From an uncultured Rhodobacter sp. (lineage in GTDB: Bacteria > Pseudomonadota > Alphaproteobacteria > Rhodobacterales > Rhodobacteraceae): DNA of 64,000 bases. The notes beneath the pieces are model-generated. The model had not been told where the DNA came from, made no database searches, and worked only from the letters and a program-made list of their open reading frames with translations. Both the position numbers and the translations under genes were made by a program. Positions within the stretch are counted from its first letter, which is position 1. Each line of letters begins with the position of its first letter. Below are positions 17,830 through 27,847 of this stretch, one piece after another. The stretch spans positions 62,001 to 126,000 of the forward strand of contig CAMFII010000009.1 of the NCBI GenBank assembly GCA_945952585.1, written 5' to 3'.

Positions 17830-18470
17830 GCGAGACCACCGAACTGCAGGAAAAGAGCCTGTTCGAAGCGCCGCCGATCGCCGAGCAGGAACGCATGGTC
17901 GAGGCGATCCTGTTCGCCACGGCAGAGCCGATGACAGTGGCCGACCTGTCGGCACGCTTGCCGCATGGTTGCGACGCGGCCGAGGCACTGGCCTATCTGC
18001 GCCGCCGCTACGAAGGGCGTGGCGTGCAACTCGTCCGCGTGGGCGACGCCTGGGCCTTCCGCACCGCGCCGGACCTTGGACACCTGATGCACAAGGAGAC
18101 GGTCGAGCAAAAGAAGCTCAGCCGCGCGGCGATCGAAACCCTGGCGATCGTCGCCTATCACCAGCCCGTCACCCGCGCCGAGATCGAGGAGATCAGGGGC
18201 GTCGCCGTCAGCCGCGGGACCATCGACCAGCTCCTGGAGCTCGACTGGATCCGCTTCGGCCGGCGTCGGATGACTCCGGGCCGGCCGGTGACCTTTGTCG
18301 TGACTGAGACCTTCCTGGATCACTTCGGGCTTGAGAGCGCCCGCGACCTGCCGGGGATCAAGGAACTACGGCAGGCGGGTCTGCTCGACAGCCGGCCGCT
18401 GCCCGGGGCAGAGAAGTCTGACGACGAGGACGAAGCGACGACCGGCCAGTCGGAGCTGTTCGAGGACTGA
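17826..18470 (+). CDS. scpB: segregation and condensation protein B
   Basis: A 214-residue protein with two winged-helix domains that dimerises and binds ScpA in the SMC complex. Visible signatures are MVEAILFATAEPMTVADLSARL (first domain) and LSRAAIETLAIVAYHQPVTRAEIEEIRGV (second domain), followed by GRPVTFVVTETFLDHFGL. The C-terminal acidic tail is variable in the family. The ATG overlaps the scpA stop by 4 bases. It is the last gene of the operon that begins with argS or the SPOR gene, and it converges on dcd with 4 bases between stops. Confidence 0.95.
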   Translation: MSETTELQEKSLFEAPPIAEQERMVEAILFATAEPMTVADLSARLPHGCDAAEALAYLRRRYEGRGVQLVRVGDAWAFRTAPDLGHLMHKETVEQKKLSRAAIETLAIVAYHQPVTRAEIEEIRGVAVSRGTIDQLLELDWIRFGRRRMTPGRPVTFVVTETFLDHFGLESARDLPGIKELRQAGLLDSRPLPGAEKSDDEDEATTGQSELFED

Positions 18471-18474
18471 GCCC

Positions 18475-19566
18475 TCAACCCATCCGGAAATGCTTGGCGA
18501 GCTTCAGGCCCTGGCCCTGATAGTTCGATTTGAGGTCCGCTCCGTAGAGCAGGTCCGGCACCTCGGCCATGCGTTCGTAGACCAGCCGGCCCACGACCTG
18601 CCCGTGTTCCAGCACGAAGGGCGCCTCGTGACAGCGCACCTCCAGCACGCCGCGCGATCCTGCGCCATGCGCCGCGCGATGGCCGAATCCGGGGTCGAAG
18701 AACCCGGCGTAATGGACGCGGAATTCGCCTGCCATCGCCAGGTAGGGCGCCATTTCGGCGGCATAGGCGGGCGGGATCGTTACCGCCTCGCGGCTGACAA
18801 GGATGTAGAAGGCGCCGGGATCGAGGATGATCTGGCCCTGATCGGTGCGGATTTCTTCCCAGAACTCTGCCGGGGGGTAGACACCGATCCGGTCAAGGTC
18901 GATCACCCCGGTATGGGGTTTCGCCCGGTAGCCGACCAGATCACCCGTCTCGGGCCGCAGATCGACCGAAAAGCCGAGGCCTTCCGAAATGACCGGTGTG
19001 CCATCGACCAGCGGATCCTGGGTGTGAAGGGCAGTCAGTTCGGCATCGCCGAGCGCCGCATGACCGCGGCGAAAGCGGATCTGGTTCAGCCGCATGCCCG
19101 GCCGGACCAGCACGGAGAAGGAGCGCGGGCAGATTTCGGCCCAGAGCGGACCCTTGTAGCCAGCGGGGATGCGGTCGAACTCGACCCCGCCATCGGTGAT
19201 CGCCCGCGTCAGCAGGTCCAGCCGCCCGGTCGAGCTTTTCGCATTCGCCACCGCCGAGATATCGTCGGGCAGGACAAGCCCTTCCATCAGCGGCACAAGG
19301 TAGACGCAGCCCTTTTCCAGCACCGCGCCCCGCTTCAGGTCGATCTCGTGCATGCCGAATTCGGCGATGCGCTCGGCCACGGTCCGGCCCTGACCGGCCA
19401 GGAACGAGGCGCGGACCCGATGGGCCACGGTGCCAAGGCGCAGGTCGATCGAAGCAGGCTGGATCTGCGCGGGCAGGATCTGCTCCATAGCCTTGATCTG
19501 GCTGGACGCGATCATGGCGCGCAGGGTTTGAGAGGGCAGAACGCCGCTGGTCAACACTTGGATCAT
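18475..19566 (-). CDS. dcd: 2'-deoxycytidine 5'-triphosphate deaminase, long form
   Basis: A 363-residue protein of the dUTPase/Dcd fold, nearly twice the length of E. coli Dcd. It appears to contain two Dcd-like halves: the first carries ANAKSSTGRLDLLTRAITDGGVEFDR, the second GEFRVHYAGFFDPGFGH and GQVVGRLVYERM, which look like the corresponding beta-barrel motifs. This long form is common in alphaproteobacteria and is annotated as dCTP deaminase, making dUTP for thymidylate synthesis. The gene is monocistronic, just 3' of tRNA-Pro on the same strand. Confidence 0.88.
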   Translation of the reverse strand: MIQVLTSGVLPSQTLRAMIASSQIKAMEQILPAQIQPASIDLRLGTVAHRVRASFLAGQGRTVAERIAEFGMHEIDLKRGAVLEKGCVYLVPLMEGLVLPDDISAVANAKSSTGRLDLLTRAITDGGVEFDRIPAGYKGPLWAEICPRSFSVLVRPGMRLNQIRFRRGHAALGDAELTALHTQDPLVDGTPVISEGLGFSVDLRPETGDLVGYRAKPHTGVIDLDRIGVYPPAEFWEEIRTDQGQIILDPGAFYILVSREAVTIPPAYAAEMAPYLAMAGEFRVHYAGFFDPGFGHRAAHGAGSRGVLEVRCHEAPFVLEHGQVVGRLVYERMAEVPDLLYGADLKSNYQGQGLKLAKHFRMG

Positions 19567-19621
19567 GCCCCCCGATATGGAATCGCCCGCGCCCCAGGGG
19601 GCACGGGCGATTTCAAGATGG

Positions 19622-19696
19622 TCGGGCCGGTGAGATTCGAACTCACGACCTCCCGCCCCCCAGACGGACGCGCTAACCAGGCTGCGCTACGGCCCG
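19622..19696 (-). tRNA. tRNA-Pro (anticodon GGG)
   Basis: On the minus strand a complete cloverleaf can be folded. The acceptor is CGGGCCG with CGGCCCG, the D arm is GCGC...GCGC, the anticodon loop is CTGGGGG (anticodon GGG), and the T arm is GTGAG-TTCGAAT-CTCAC. The discriminator is A and CCA is not encoded. It lies between merR and dcd. Confidence 0.95.
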
Positions 19697-19757
19697 ACAC
19701 GGGCGGATACATACCGATATTCCGGGCGGGGGCAAGCAGGAAAGCGCGAGCCAGCGG

Positions 19758-20654
19758 TCAGCCTTTCCGCGGCGGCGTGGCGCTGTGCTGACGGGCGCGC
19801 AAGGCCTCAAGACGGCGCCCCAGTGCCGAAAACTCTGCGCTGTACGGGGCGGCCATAGCGGGGGTCAGGCGACGCAGCTCTGTCGCGATCCAGGACCCGC
19901 GTGGCGTCTCGGCTCCATCGGCCGAGTCGCCGTTGTCGTCCTGCAGATCCATGGCCGACGGGCCAGGGGCGGGGGCAACGACAGGGGGAGGGGGTGCGGC
20001 AGCGGCGCTTGCCCAAAGTGGCAGTTCCGGCGCGGCAGGCGCTTCTTTCGTTTCGGATTCGTCCTGTTCGACGAATTCCGCGATCAGCTCGGTCAATTGC
20101 AGCGAAACCTCCACATCCAGGCCGTCTTCCGGCTGTTCCGATCCGCTCTCCACATAGGGCGTCTCTTCCAGAACCACGGCAGCGGAATCGTCGTCGAGGT
20201 CTTCTGGCACAACCTCCGTTTCGGGGAAGCCGCTTGGCCCGTCCGCCGAGGCAGCCTCTGTCTCCCTGACAGGAGGAGCGGCCCGGGTCGGGTCAGGGAA
20301 TGTCAGGACCTGCGCGGCGGGCGGCTCGACCGGGGCTGCGGTGGCGGAGATGGCCTCTGCCGCGATCGCCTCGCCGGCAAGTTGTGCGTCGGCCAGCGCC
20401 ATGACATGGCGGATCCCGTGTTCCCGCAGGACCTTCTGGACACCACGGATCGTCAGGCCATCGGTATGAAGAAGACGCTTGATGCCTGAGAGCAGCGCGA
20501 CATCGGTCGGGCGGTAATAGCGCCGGCCACCGGCCCGCTTGACCGGGCGTACCTGCGGAAAGCGGCTTTCCCAGAACCGGAGCACATGTGGCGGGGTATC
20601 GAGAATCTCCGAAACCTCGCTGATGGTGCGGAAAGCCTCGCGTGATTTCTCCAT
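19758..20654 (-). CDS. MerR-family transcriptional regulator with long acidic tail
   Basis: A 298-residue protein. Residues about 8-80 form a MerR-type winged helix ([20 protein letters not shown], then [20 protein letters not shown]). It lacks the metal- or drug-binding coiled coil of classic MerR members and instead has a long Pro/Ala/Glu-rich region. This type is found directly downstream of ihfA in many alphaproteobacteria. The target genes are unknown. It is the last protein gene of the DUF177-rpmF-plsX-fabH-ihfA-merR series, 47 bases after ihfA. Confidence 0.88.
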   Translation of the reverse strand: MEKSREAFRTISEVSEILDTPPHVLRFWESRFPQVRPVKRAGGRRYYRPTDVALLSGIKRLLHTDGLTIRGVQKVLREHGIRHVMALADAQLAGEAIAAEAISATAAPVEPPAAQVLTFPDPTRAAPPVRETEAASADGPSGFPETEVVPEDLDDDSAAVVLEETPYVESGSEQPEDGLDVEVSLQLTELIAEFVEQDESETKEAPAAPELPLWASAAAAPPPPVVAPAPGPSAMDLQDDNGDSADGAETPRGSWIATELRRLTPAMAAPYSAEFSALGRRLEALRARQHSATPPRKG

Positions 20655-20701
20655 GTGGCCCTCCCTTCGGTCCTGTCAGTCTGCCGCCCTCGTGGCGGGG
20701 A

Positions 20702-21004
20702 TCAGCGTTTGCTGCCGGCCGCCACGCGATCCTTCATCAGATGCGACGGACGGAAGGTCAGTACCCGGCGGGGGCTAATCGGAACTTCGTCACCCGTCTT
20801 GGGGTTGCGGCCCACGCGGGCCGACTTGTCGCGCACGGAAAACGTCCCGAAGGACGAGATCTTTACGGTTTCGCCCGAGGCCAGCGCGTCGGACATATGC
20901 TGCAGCACGGCTTCAACAAGCTGCGCGGATTCGTTGCGGCTGAGCCCGACTTCGCGGAACACGGCCTCGCTCAGATCCATGCGCGTCAGTGTACGTTCAC
21001 TCAT
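20702..21004 (-). CDS. ihfA: integration host factor subunit alpha
   Basis: A 100-residue HU/IHF-fold DNA-bending protein. It carries the DNABII signature [20 protein letters not shown] and the beta-arm region with the intercalating proline ([23 protein letters not shown]). The N-terminal [23 protein letters not shown] helix identifies the alpha subunit. It forms a heterodimer with IHF-beta, which is not in this window. It sits 85 bases after fabH and upstream of merR, the conserved order in the group. Confidence 0.96.
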   Translation of the reverse strand: MSERTLTRMDLSEAVFREVGLSRNESAQLVEAVLQHMSDALASGETVKISSFGTFSVRDKSARVGRNPKTGDEVPISPRRVLTFRPSHLMKDRVAAGSKR

Positions 21005-21089
21005 TCCGACCCCCCGGTTTTCGGGCCAGATTGAGACCTTCGGAAACCCAAGTCAATATCAATGGCTTGGGAAGCCGAGTTGAGACCAC

Positions 21090-22057
<968 letters not shown>

Positions 22058-22061
<4 letters not shown>

Positions 22062-23164
22062 TCAGCCTTACCGCTTGTGGCCCCATCCGAGGGGGCATCC
22101 TGCCCGGCCAGCACTGCCGATGCAACCCGTGCCGCCATCCGTTCCTGAAACCGCGATTCTGCCAACTGGAAGGCCAGCTTGATCGCAGCCGAGACCCCGG
22201 TCGAATCCGCACCGCCGTGCGATTTCACCACGATGCCGTTCAGCCCCAGGAAGACCCCGCCATTCACCCGGCGCGGGTCCATGCGCTTTTGCAGCCGTTT
22301 GAGCGAACCGCGCGCCAGAAGCGCCGCAAATGTGGACAGGAAGGTGGCCTTGAAGGCCTGCCGCAGGAAATCGGAGGTCAGTCGCGCCGTGCCCTCGGCG
22401 GTCTTGAGCGCGACATTTCCGGTGAAACCGTCGGTCACGATCACGTCGACCTTGGCCGAGGGAATATCGCTGCCCTCGACAAAGCCGACAAAGTCGAAGC
22501 CGCCGGACTCGGCCACTTGCGGCATCATGTCATGGGCAGTCTTGAGCTCGGCCCGGCCCTTGTGTTCCTCGGTCCCGACATTGAGAAGGCCGACGCGAGG
22601 GCGGGTCAGTCCCAGCCCGTCGCGGGCATAGGCGGCGCCCATGATCGCAAATTGCATCAGATCGCGCGGCTCGGCGCGGATGTCGGCGCCGACATCCAGC
22701 ATCAGGTTGAACCCGCCGGGATTGCGCGACGGCCAGAGACAGGCGATCGCCGGACGGTCAACGCCGGGCAGCTTGCGCAGGCGGATCATCGACAGGGCCA
22801 TCAGCGCGCCGGTATTGCCGCAAGAGACAGCCGCATGGGCCTCGCCGCTGCGGACAGAGTCGATGCAGGACCACATCGACGTGCCTTCGCCATGGCGCAT
22901 GACCTGGCTGGGCTTGTCGGTCATGGCGACGACGCGCGGCGCGTGGCGAATCTCTGCCCGGCCGGACAGCGCCTTGTGACGTGCCATCAGCCGCGAAAGC
23001 TCGGCCTCGTCACCGTGGACGATGAAGCGGATGGCCGGATTCTTTTCAGCCGAACGCAAAATACCCGCGACAACTGCCGCGGGCCCGCGATCGCCACCCA
23101 TCGCATCCACTGAAATGACAAGGGCTGCGCCGCCCGGTGCCTGCTTGTCGTTTGGTTCCGACAT
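22058..23164 (-). CDS. plsX: phosphate acyltransferase PlsX
   Basis: A 368-residue enzyme that converts acyl-ACP to acyl-phosphate, feeding PlsY in phosphatidate synthesis. Family signatures include [19 protein letters not shown] at the N-terminus, [19 protein letters not shown], and [18 protein letters not shown] with the catalytic Lys/Asp region. It lies 27 bases after rpmF and is coupled to fabH, the classical rpmF-plsX-fabH arrangement. Confidence 0.97.
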
Positions 23165-23191
23165 GGCTCAGCGGCGCACGGAGGGAACGGC

Positions 23192-23398
23192 TTACGCCGC
23201 GTCCTCGTCCAGGTCGACTTCCTGCTGCAGCGCAACGACTTCACGCGAGTCGTAATGGCCGCAGGCGCCGCAAACGTGGTGCGGACGCTTCAGCTCGCCG
23301 CAGTTCGGGCATTCGGCCGGGTTCGCCGCCACGAGGGCGTCATGCGCGCGGCGCATGTTGCGGCGCGAACGGGTGGTACGGTTCTGAGGGACAGCCAT
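23192..23398 (-). CDS. rpmF: 50S ribosomal protein L32
   Basis: A 68-residue L32 protein. The opening [20 protein letters not shown] is characteristic, and a zinc ribbon is formed by CPNCG (residues 30-34) and CGACG (44-48), so this is the cysteine-containing C+ form. The C-terminus is acidic. It lies between DUF177 and plsX in the standard order. Confidence 0.97.
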   Translation of the reverse strand: MAVPQNRTTRSRRNMRRAHDALVAANPAECPNCGELKRPHHVCGACGHYDSREVVALQQEVDLDEDAA

Positions 23399-23545
23399 GT
23401 CACAACCTCGGATAGTGGGGACAGGCCCCTGATTTCAAGACTGGAACATCCATAGCCCGGGCATCGGGCCCTGTCTCGGACATTCCTGCAAGCGAGGCGC
23501 GGAAAATAGCCGGATTCTGATCGGGCGCAAGTCCTTTCTGGCGCC

Positions 23546-24157
23546 TCAGCTTTCGCTTTCCGATTCCGTCCCGTCACCCGGTTTTTCCTTCGACCCGGAG
23601 GCTCCAGGGTCGTTCGAGCCGCGAAGGCGGTCAGCCAGCGAGGCGAGGCCCGCAAAGGGTTTCAGGTCAGCCTCGCGCAGCGGCGCGACGCCAGGCGCGG
23701 CGTGAACGATCTCGCCGGCCTCGGCCCCGGGCGCCCGCGGATAGTCGGGCAGGGCAAGCGACAGCGCTTCGATCATCACAGCGCCGGGGTCGATGACCGT
23801 TCCGAGCGGTTCGTCCGCGTCATCCTGCGGAATCTCGATCTCGTCCCCTTCAGGCAGGTGGTAGTCCGCGACGTAGCGGCGGCGGACCGGCTCGGCGATC
23901 CGGGTCTCGACCGGGGCAAGCGTCACCACGCAGGCCTGAACGGCCAGGCCCTCGAGTTTGCCTTCCAACACAAAGTCGTGGCGCCCATCGGCGCGGATCT
24001 CGCCGCGGAAGCGCAGTTCCGGAACGCCGAGAAGACCAAGGTCCCCCGCCACGGCCGCACGTTCGGCCTCGTCAGGGCGCAGATCGAACCGGGTCGGGCG
24101 GCGCGGCGACAGGGCCGAGACGCGATACGGTTGGGAAAGCGGGGGAGAACCGGTCAC
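23546..24157 (-). CDS. DUF177/YceD-family protein
   Basis: About 203 residues. The conserved central segment VQACVVTLAPVETRI corresponds to the YceD pattern (usually CxRCLxP), with only one cysteine kept here. YceD/DUF177 proteins are encoded upstream of rpmF throughout bacteria and in plants are needed for 23S rRNA accumulation. The GTG at 24155-24157 was chosen because AGGAACG precedes it and the resulting N-terminus (TGSPPLSQPYRVSAL) resembles relatives; an ATG 30 bases upstream is possible. It is divergent from bamE. Confidence 0.85.
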   Translation of the reverse strand: MTGSPPLSQPYRVSALSPRRPTRFDLRPDEAERAAVAGDLGLLGVPELRFRGEIRADGRHDFVLEGKLEGLAVQACVVTLAPVETRIAEPVRRRYVADYHLPEGDEIEIPQDDADEPLGTVIDPGAVMIEALSLALPDYPRAPGAEAGEIVHAAPGVAPLREADLKPFAGLASLADRLRGSNDPGASGSKEKPGDGTESESES

Positions 24158-24387
24158 GGTGGCGTTCCTGAAAGCCGAGAGCTGCATTATCCGGCCACCG
24201 CCGATGCGGAGCGCCGCGTTCCATTCTTGAACCGCGCCGCGACCTTCTGTAAGCCGGTCATGAGTTTCGGATACGCATCCGCAATCCGCAAGGCAAGAGG
24301 CCGCGCGCAGCGGTTCGCAGGGGCAGCAGGAGGCCGTGCATGGGATCGAGCTCTATCGCGGGGACAGGTCCCCACGCGCGTCTCGCC

Positions 24388-24849
24388 ATGCGTCTTGTCC
24401 TGTTCGTCCTGATCGGCGCACTGATCGTGGCCGTTTCCGCCTGCACCCCGATCATCCGCTATCACGGCTACGCGCCCACGGATGTGGAGCTCAAGACGGT
24501 CGAAGTGGGCAAAGACACCCGCGAAACTGTCGAAGAGAAGATCGGCCATCCCTCGGCCGAGGGCCTGCTCAATGACGATGCCTGGTTCTTCGTGCAGAGC
24601 CGCTTCCAGCAGAAGGGCCTGAAGCCGATGACCGAGATCGACCGTCAGGTCGTTGTCATCAGCTTTTCCGAATCTGGCACCGTGTCCAACATCGAACGCT
24701 TCGGCCTTCAGGATGGCAACGTCGTGGTGCTGTCGCGTCGCGTGACCGAAAGCAACATCAAGGGCGTGAGCTTCCTGCGTCAACTGATGCGGAACATGGG
24801 CCGGATGACGACCAGCGACATTGTCGGCAGCAACTCGCCCGGCCCGTGA
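24388..24849 (+). CDS. bamE: outer-membrane assembly lipoprotein BamE/SmpA
   Basis: About 153 residues. The N-terminal signal MRLVLFVLIGALIVAVSACT has a lipobox with Cys19, so the protein is a lipoprotein, probably held in the inner leaflet of the outer membrane. The ETVEEKIGHPSAEG segment is the SmpA/OmlA signature, part of the BAM complex that inserts beta-barrel proteins. An ATG 48 bases upstream would bury the signal peptide, so the internal ATG was chosen. A GC-rich inverted repeat (GGGGAC...GTCCCC, 24360-24373) sits just before the start. It is divergent from DUF177. Confidence 0.9.
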   Translation: MRLVLFVLIGALIVAVSACTPIIRYHGYAPTDVELKTVEVGKDTRETVEEKIGHPSAEGLLNDDAWFFVQSRFQQKGLKPMTEIDRQVVVISFSESGTVSNIERFGLQDGNVVVLSRRVTESNIKGVSFLRQLMRNMGRMTTSDIVGSNSPGP

Positions 24850-24905
24850 TCCGGGACGGGCGGGGGGACGAAGGCCGTTCCCCCGCTCCAGACGCCTTTC
24901 AGGAC

Positions 24906-25298
24906 TCAGTCTTCGGGCGAGAAGGTCATCGCCACGCCGTTCATGCAATAGCGCAGCCCCGTGGGTGCAGGGCCGTCCGGAAAGACATGGCCGAGATGCC
25001 CGTCGCAGCGCGCACAGTGCACTTCCGTCCTGCGCATGAACCAGCTGCGGTCTTCGCTCGTCTCGACCGCGCTTGTCGAGATCGGCGCAAAGAAGCTCGG
25101 CCAGCCGGTGCCGCTGTCGAACTTGGTCGACTGATCGAACAGCTCGGCCCCGCATCCGGCGCAATGGAACACGCCCGGCGTCTTGGGAAAACTGTCATGG
25201 GTGAAGGCGCGCTCGGTTCCGTGCTTGCGCAGGACCTTGTAGGCCAGATCGTCCAGCTCGGCCCGCCACTCTTCATCCGATTTCACGATCTTTTCCAT
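24906..25298 (-). CDS. msrB: peptide-methionine (R)-S-oxide reductase
   Basis: A 130-residue MsrB that repairs methionine-R-sulfoxide with thioredoxin. Zinc cysteines are Cys46/49 (HCAGC) and Cys95/98 (HCARC); the catalytic cysteine is Cys118 in RYCMNGVAM. GTGWPSFFAPI is the substrate-site signature. The start MEKIVKSDEEW has an AGGAG site 7 bases upstream; a longer reading frame adds 14 residues. A cytoplasmic form is predicted, since no signal peptide is present. Confidence 0.96.
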   Translation of the reverse strand: MEKIVKSDEEWRAELDDLAYKVLRKHGTERAFTHDSFPKTPGVFHCAGCGAELFDQSTKFDSGTGWPSFFAPISTSAVETSEDRSWFMRRTEVHCARCDGHLGHVFPDGPAPTGLRYCMNGVAMTFSPED

Positions 25299-25418
25299 CC
25301 GTTCGCTCCTGTTCGCGACCAGGTTTCGCAACCTTGTCATGTGGCCATGTCAGTCTAGCCGTGTTATCTAGGCGGTCCCTGGTGGGCCGCAAGCCGCGTC
25401 ATTCGGCAGGAGGCGCCG

Positions 25419-26168
25419 ATGCTGACACTTCGCAAGGGACGTTATCACGCGCGACTGGCATCGGGGGAAGCCGATCTTCTTCGCGCGCAGCGGCTGCGTT
25501 ACCTGACATTCCGTGCGCGCACTGCCGTTGAGGTCGAGGGCATCGATGCCGACGATTTCGACGAAGCCTGCCTGCACATGCTGGTCGAGGATGCGCGCAG
25601 CGGCGCGCTTGTCTGCTGTTTCCGGCTGATGCCGCTGGCGGGCGGGGCCGAGATCGGCCGCAGCTATTCGGCGCAGTATTACAACCTTTCCGCCCTGTCG
25701 GCCTTCGACGGGCCGATGGTCGAGATGGGCCGCTTCTGCATCCATCCCGACTGGAAAGACCCCGACATCCTGCGCGTCGCTTGGGGCGCGATGACGCGTT
25801 TCGTCGACGAAACCGGCGTCGAGATGCTGTTCGGCTGCTCCTCCTTCCGCGGGACCGAGGCCGAGGCCTATCTCGACGCCTTCGCCATGCTGAAAGAGGC
25901 GCATCTGGCGCCAAAGCGCTGGCTGCCCAGGGTCAAGGCGCCGGTTGTCTTCCGCTTTGCCCGCGCGCTAAAACGGCTCAAGCCGGATGCGAAGCGGGCG
26001 ATGCAGGCGATGCCGCCCTTGCTGCGCACCTATCTGCTGATGGGGGGCTGGGTCAGCGACCATGCCGTCGTCGATCGCGACCTCGACACGCTGCACGTCT
26101 TTACCGGGCTCGAGATCCGGGCGATCCCGCCGGCGCGGGCCCGGCTTCTGCGCGGTGTGGCGGGATAG
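25419..26168 (+). CDS. olsB: L-ornithine N-alpha-acyltransferase (OlsB-like)
   Basis: A 249-residue acyltransferase of the OlsB/GNAT-like family that transfers a 3-hydroxyacyl chain from ACP to ornithine, the first step of ornithine-lipid synthesis. Family features include LLRAQRLRYLTFRARTAVE at the N-terminus, DEACLHMLVEDARSG, EMGRFCIHPDWKDPDILRVA and the GCSSFRGTEAEAYLDAFAML block. GGAGG precedes the ATG. No olsA (lyso-ornithine lipid acyltransferase) follows, so the second step must be encoded elsewhere. Ornithine lipids are used by Rhodobacteraceae under phosphate limitation. Confidence 0.87.
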   Translation: MLTLRKGRYHARLASGEADLLRAQRLRYLTFRARTAVEVEGIDADDFDEACLHMLVEDARSGALVCCFRLMPLAGGAEIGRSYSAQYYNLSALSAFDGPMVEMGRFCIHPDWKDPDILRVAWGAMTRFVDETGVEMLFGCSSFRGTEAEAYLDAFAMLKEAHLAPKRWLPRVKAPVVFRFARALKRLKPDAKRAMQAMPPLLRTYLLMGGWVSDHAVVDRDLDTLHVFTGLEIRAIPPARARLLRGVAG

Positions 26169-26194
26169 GCGGTCTGTCCGCGGGGGATTCGTTC

Positions 26195-27034
26195 TCAGGG
26201 GACCGGCAGGTTGAATGCCGCCCAGGCTTCGACAAGGTCGGGCGAGTCCTGGCATCGCACCCGTTTGTTGTCATCCTGGATCCTGAGCCAAGGCACCTGA
26301 CTTTCTACGCCCAGATGCCATGTCGGGGCGTTGGGGTCGGGATTGTCGAGGGTGGGAGTGTAGATCAGAATCCAGTCCGCCCAGTTCGCGGTCACGGGCG
26401 GCTCGACTGGCCGGTAGGTCAGGCTCGACCCACAATTTTCGCAGAAGCCGCGTTCGGCGAAGGGCGAGGACCGGTAATACTTCGGCGCGCCATTGGTAAA
26501 CTGCACTGCGCCGGCCCGGTAGGTCGAGCCCGCCGTGACAGGGGCGCCGCTGAACCTCTGGCACATGCGGCAGTGGCAGAAGTTCGTGTCGATCGGGGCT
26601 TCCGTCACCACGTAGCGGACCTTGCCGCACAGGCATCCGCCGGTCACCGGCACCTTTCGCCCACCCGACAGGTCGAGCAAGGGGCGTAGGTGTTCCGCTG
26701 ACTGTTCGCCAGGATTGTCCGGGTCCAGATCTTCCGGAACGGCCACGGGCAGGGGACCGGAATACTTGTAGCCGCGACCGTGCACCGTGGTGATCATGTC
26801 CGCGCCGAGCGCCTTCCGCAGCGCCGATATGTGAACCTGCAGGGTGTTTTCCTCGACCTGCAGGTTTGGCCAGACCGCATCGAAAAGGGCCGCCTTTTCG
26901 ATAACCTGGTCAGGTTTCGTCAGCAGCAGGACCAAGATATCGAAGGACCGCGCCGACAGGTCGACGATCCCATCGGAGTTGAAGAGAAGTCTCGACTTCT
27001 GCCTCAGCCGAAAATGTCCGAATTTCAGGTCCAT
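26195..27034 (-). CDS. winged-helix DNA-binding domain fused to a GFA (CENP-V-like) domain
   Basis: A 279-residue fusion. Residues 1-95 form an OmpR/PhoB-type winged helix (VDLSARSFDILVLLLTKPDQ, then VEENTLQVHISALRKALG and TVHGRGYKYSG), with no receiver domain. After a short linker, residues about 128-279 form a glutathione-dependent formaldehyde-activating (GFA) fold with zinc cysteines Cys134/136 (GGCLCGKVRY), Cys153/155/158 (FCHCRMCQ) and Cys198/201 (CENCGSSL). GFA domains use zinc and often glutathione to bind small carbonyl or thiol compounds, so this could be a one-component sensor. It is divergent from a GNAT gene, with three TTCAG repeats between. Confidence 0.85.
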   Translation of the reverse strand: MDLKFGHFRLRQKSRLLFNSDGIVDLSARSFDILVLLLTKPDQVIEKAALFDAVWPNLQVEENTLQVHISALRKALGADMITTVHGRGYKYSGPLPVAVPEDLDPDNPGEQSAEHLRPLLDLSGGRKVPVTGGCLCGKVRYVVTEAPIDTNFCHCRMCQRFSGAPVTAGSTYRAGAVQFTNGAPKYYRSSPFAERGFCENCGSSLTYRPVEPPVTANWADWILIYTPTLDNPDPNAPTWHLGVESQVPWLRIQDDNKRVRCQDSPDLVEAWAAFNLPVP

Positions 27035-27074
27035 TTCCGTTCTCCCCCGTCGGGCAAATTAGCAAAATCGGCCC

Positions 27075-27111
27075 CTGAAAGATATATTCAGCATTCTTCA
27101 GAGCTTTTCAG
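27075..27111. promoter_or_regulatory. three TTCAG direct repeats at 10-bp spacing (putative operator)
   Basis: TTCAG occurs at 27087-27091, 27097-27101 and 27107-27111, exactly 10 bp apart, and CTGAA (the complement) lies at 27075-27079. PhoB/OmpR-type winged helices bind such same-face direct repeats. The block lies between the winged-helix/GFA gene and the divergent GNAT gene, in a locally AT-rich stretch, so autoregulation and control of the GNAT gene are plausible. Confidence 0.55.
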
Positions 27112-27170
27112 CCTCCTCCCAAGGACCTGCGCCGGGATCGGTGCGAGCCTTGCCGAAAAAGGAGGACACC

Positions 27171-27847
27171 ATGACCAGCCTTTCCGATTTGGCCCGACCT
27201 GGGCCCCCGGCCCAAGACCCGTCTCTTGCCCGGTTCCCCATCGGTCTTTTGCCCGGCAATGACGGGCAGGAGATTTCCGTCGTCGACCGCTCGGCCAAGG
27301 AACGTCTTGCGGCCGTGATGGCGCTGGCCTTCAGCGCCGATCCTGCCGCCCGGTGGGCCTGGCCCGAGCCGCACCAGTTCCTGACCGTCTTCCTGCCGCT
27401 GGTGACTTTGTTCGGCGGCAAGTCCTATGACCACGGCTCGGCCCATGTGATCGGCGATTTCAAGGGCGTCGCCCAGTGGCTGCCGCCGGATGTCCATCCG
27501 GACGATGATGCGATCGTCGCGCTGTTCACCGAAAACATGGCCGAACCGAAACTCAGCGACGTGCTTTTCCTGTTCGAGCAGATGGCCGGCTATCATCCGA
27601 CCGAGCCGCACTGGTACCTGCCGCTTATCGGTGTCGACCCGCTTGTTCATGGCCAGGGATTGGGCACCCGCCTGATGCGGCATGGTCTGGCCGCCTGCGA
27701 CCGTGACGGCCGGCCGGCCTATCTCGAGGCCACCAGCCCGGCGAGCGCGCGCCTCTATGAACGGCTCGGGTTCCGACCCTTGGCGTCATTCGCTCGGCCG
27801 ATTCCCCGCCGATGTTCCCGATGCTGCGCGAGCCTGTCCCGGCCTAG
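27171..27847 (+). pseudogene. GNAT N-acetyltransferase, frameshifted near the 3' end
   Basis: The gene starts MTSLSDLARPGPPAQD behind a strong AAAGGAGG site. A GNAT acetyl-CoA site is seen in LPLIGVDPLVHGQGLGTRLM, and ATSPASARLYERLGF is the usual C-terminal motif. After ERLGFR (about 27775) the reading frame goes off into arginine- and serine-rich sequence up to 27920, while the neighbouring frame continues as TLGVIRSADSPPMFPMLREP and stops at 27845-27847. That peptide is the expected ending of this GNAT subfamily. One missing base in the run TTCCGACCC would explain it. The gene is either a recent pseudogene or contains a sequencing indel. Confidence 0.75.

Noticed and set aside
24360-24373. 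GGGGAC-AG-GTCCCC repeat before bamE as a riboswitch or attenuator
   Set aside because: The spacer is too short for a stable loop and there is no second pairing segment; it may be a chance GC repeat.
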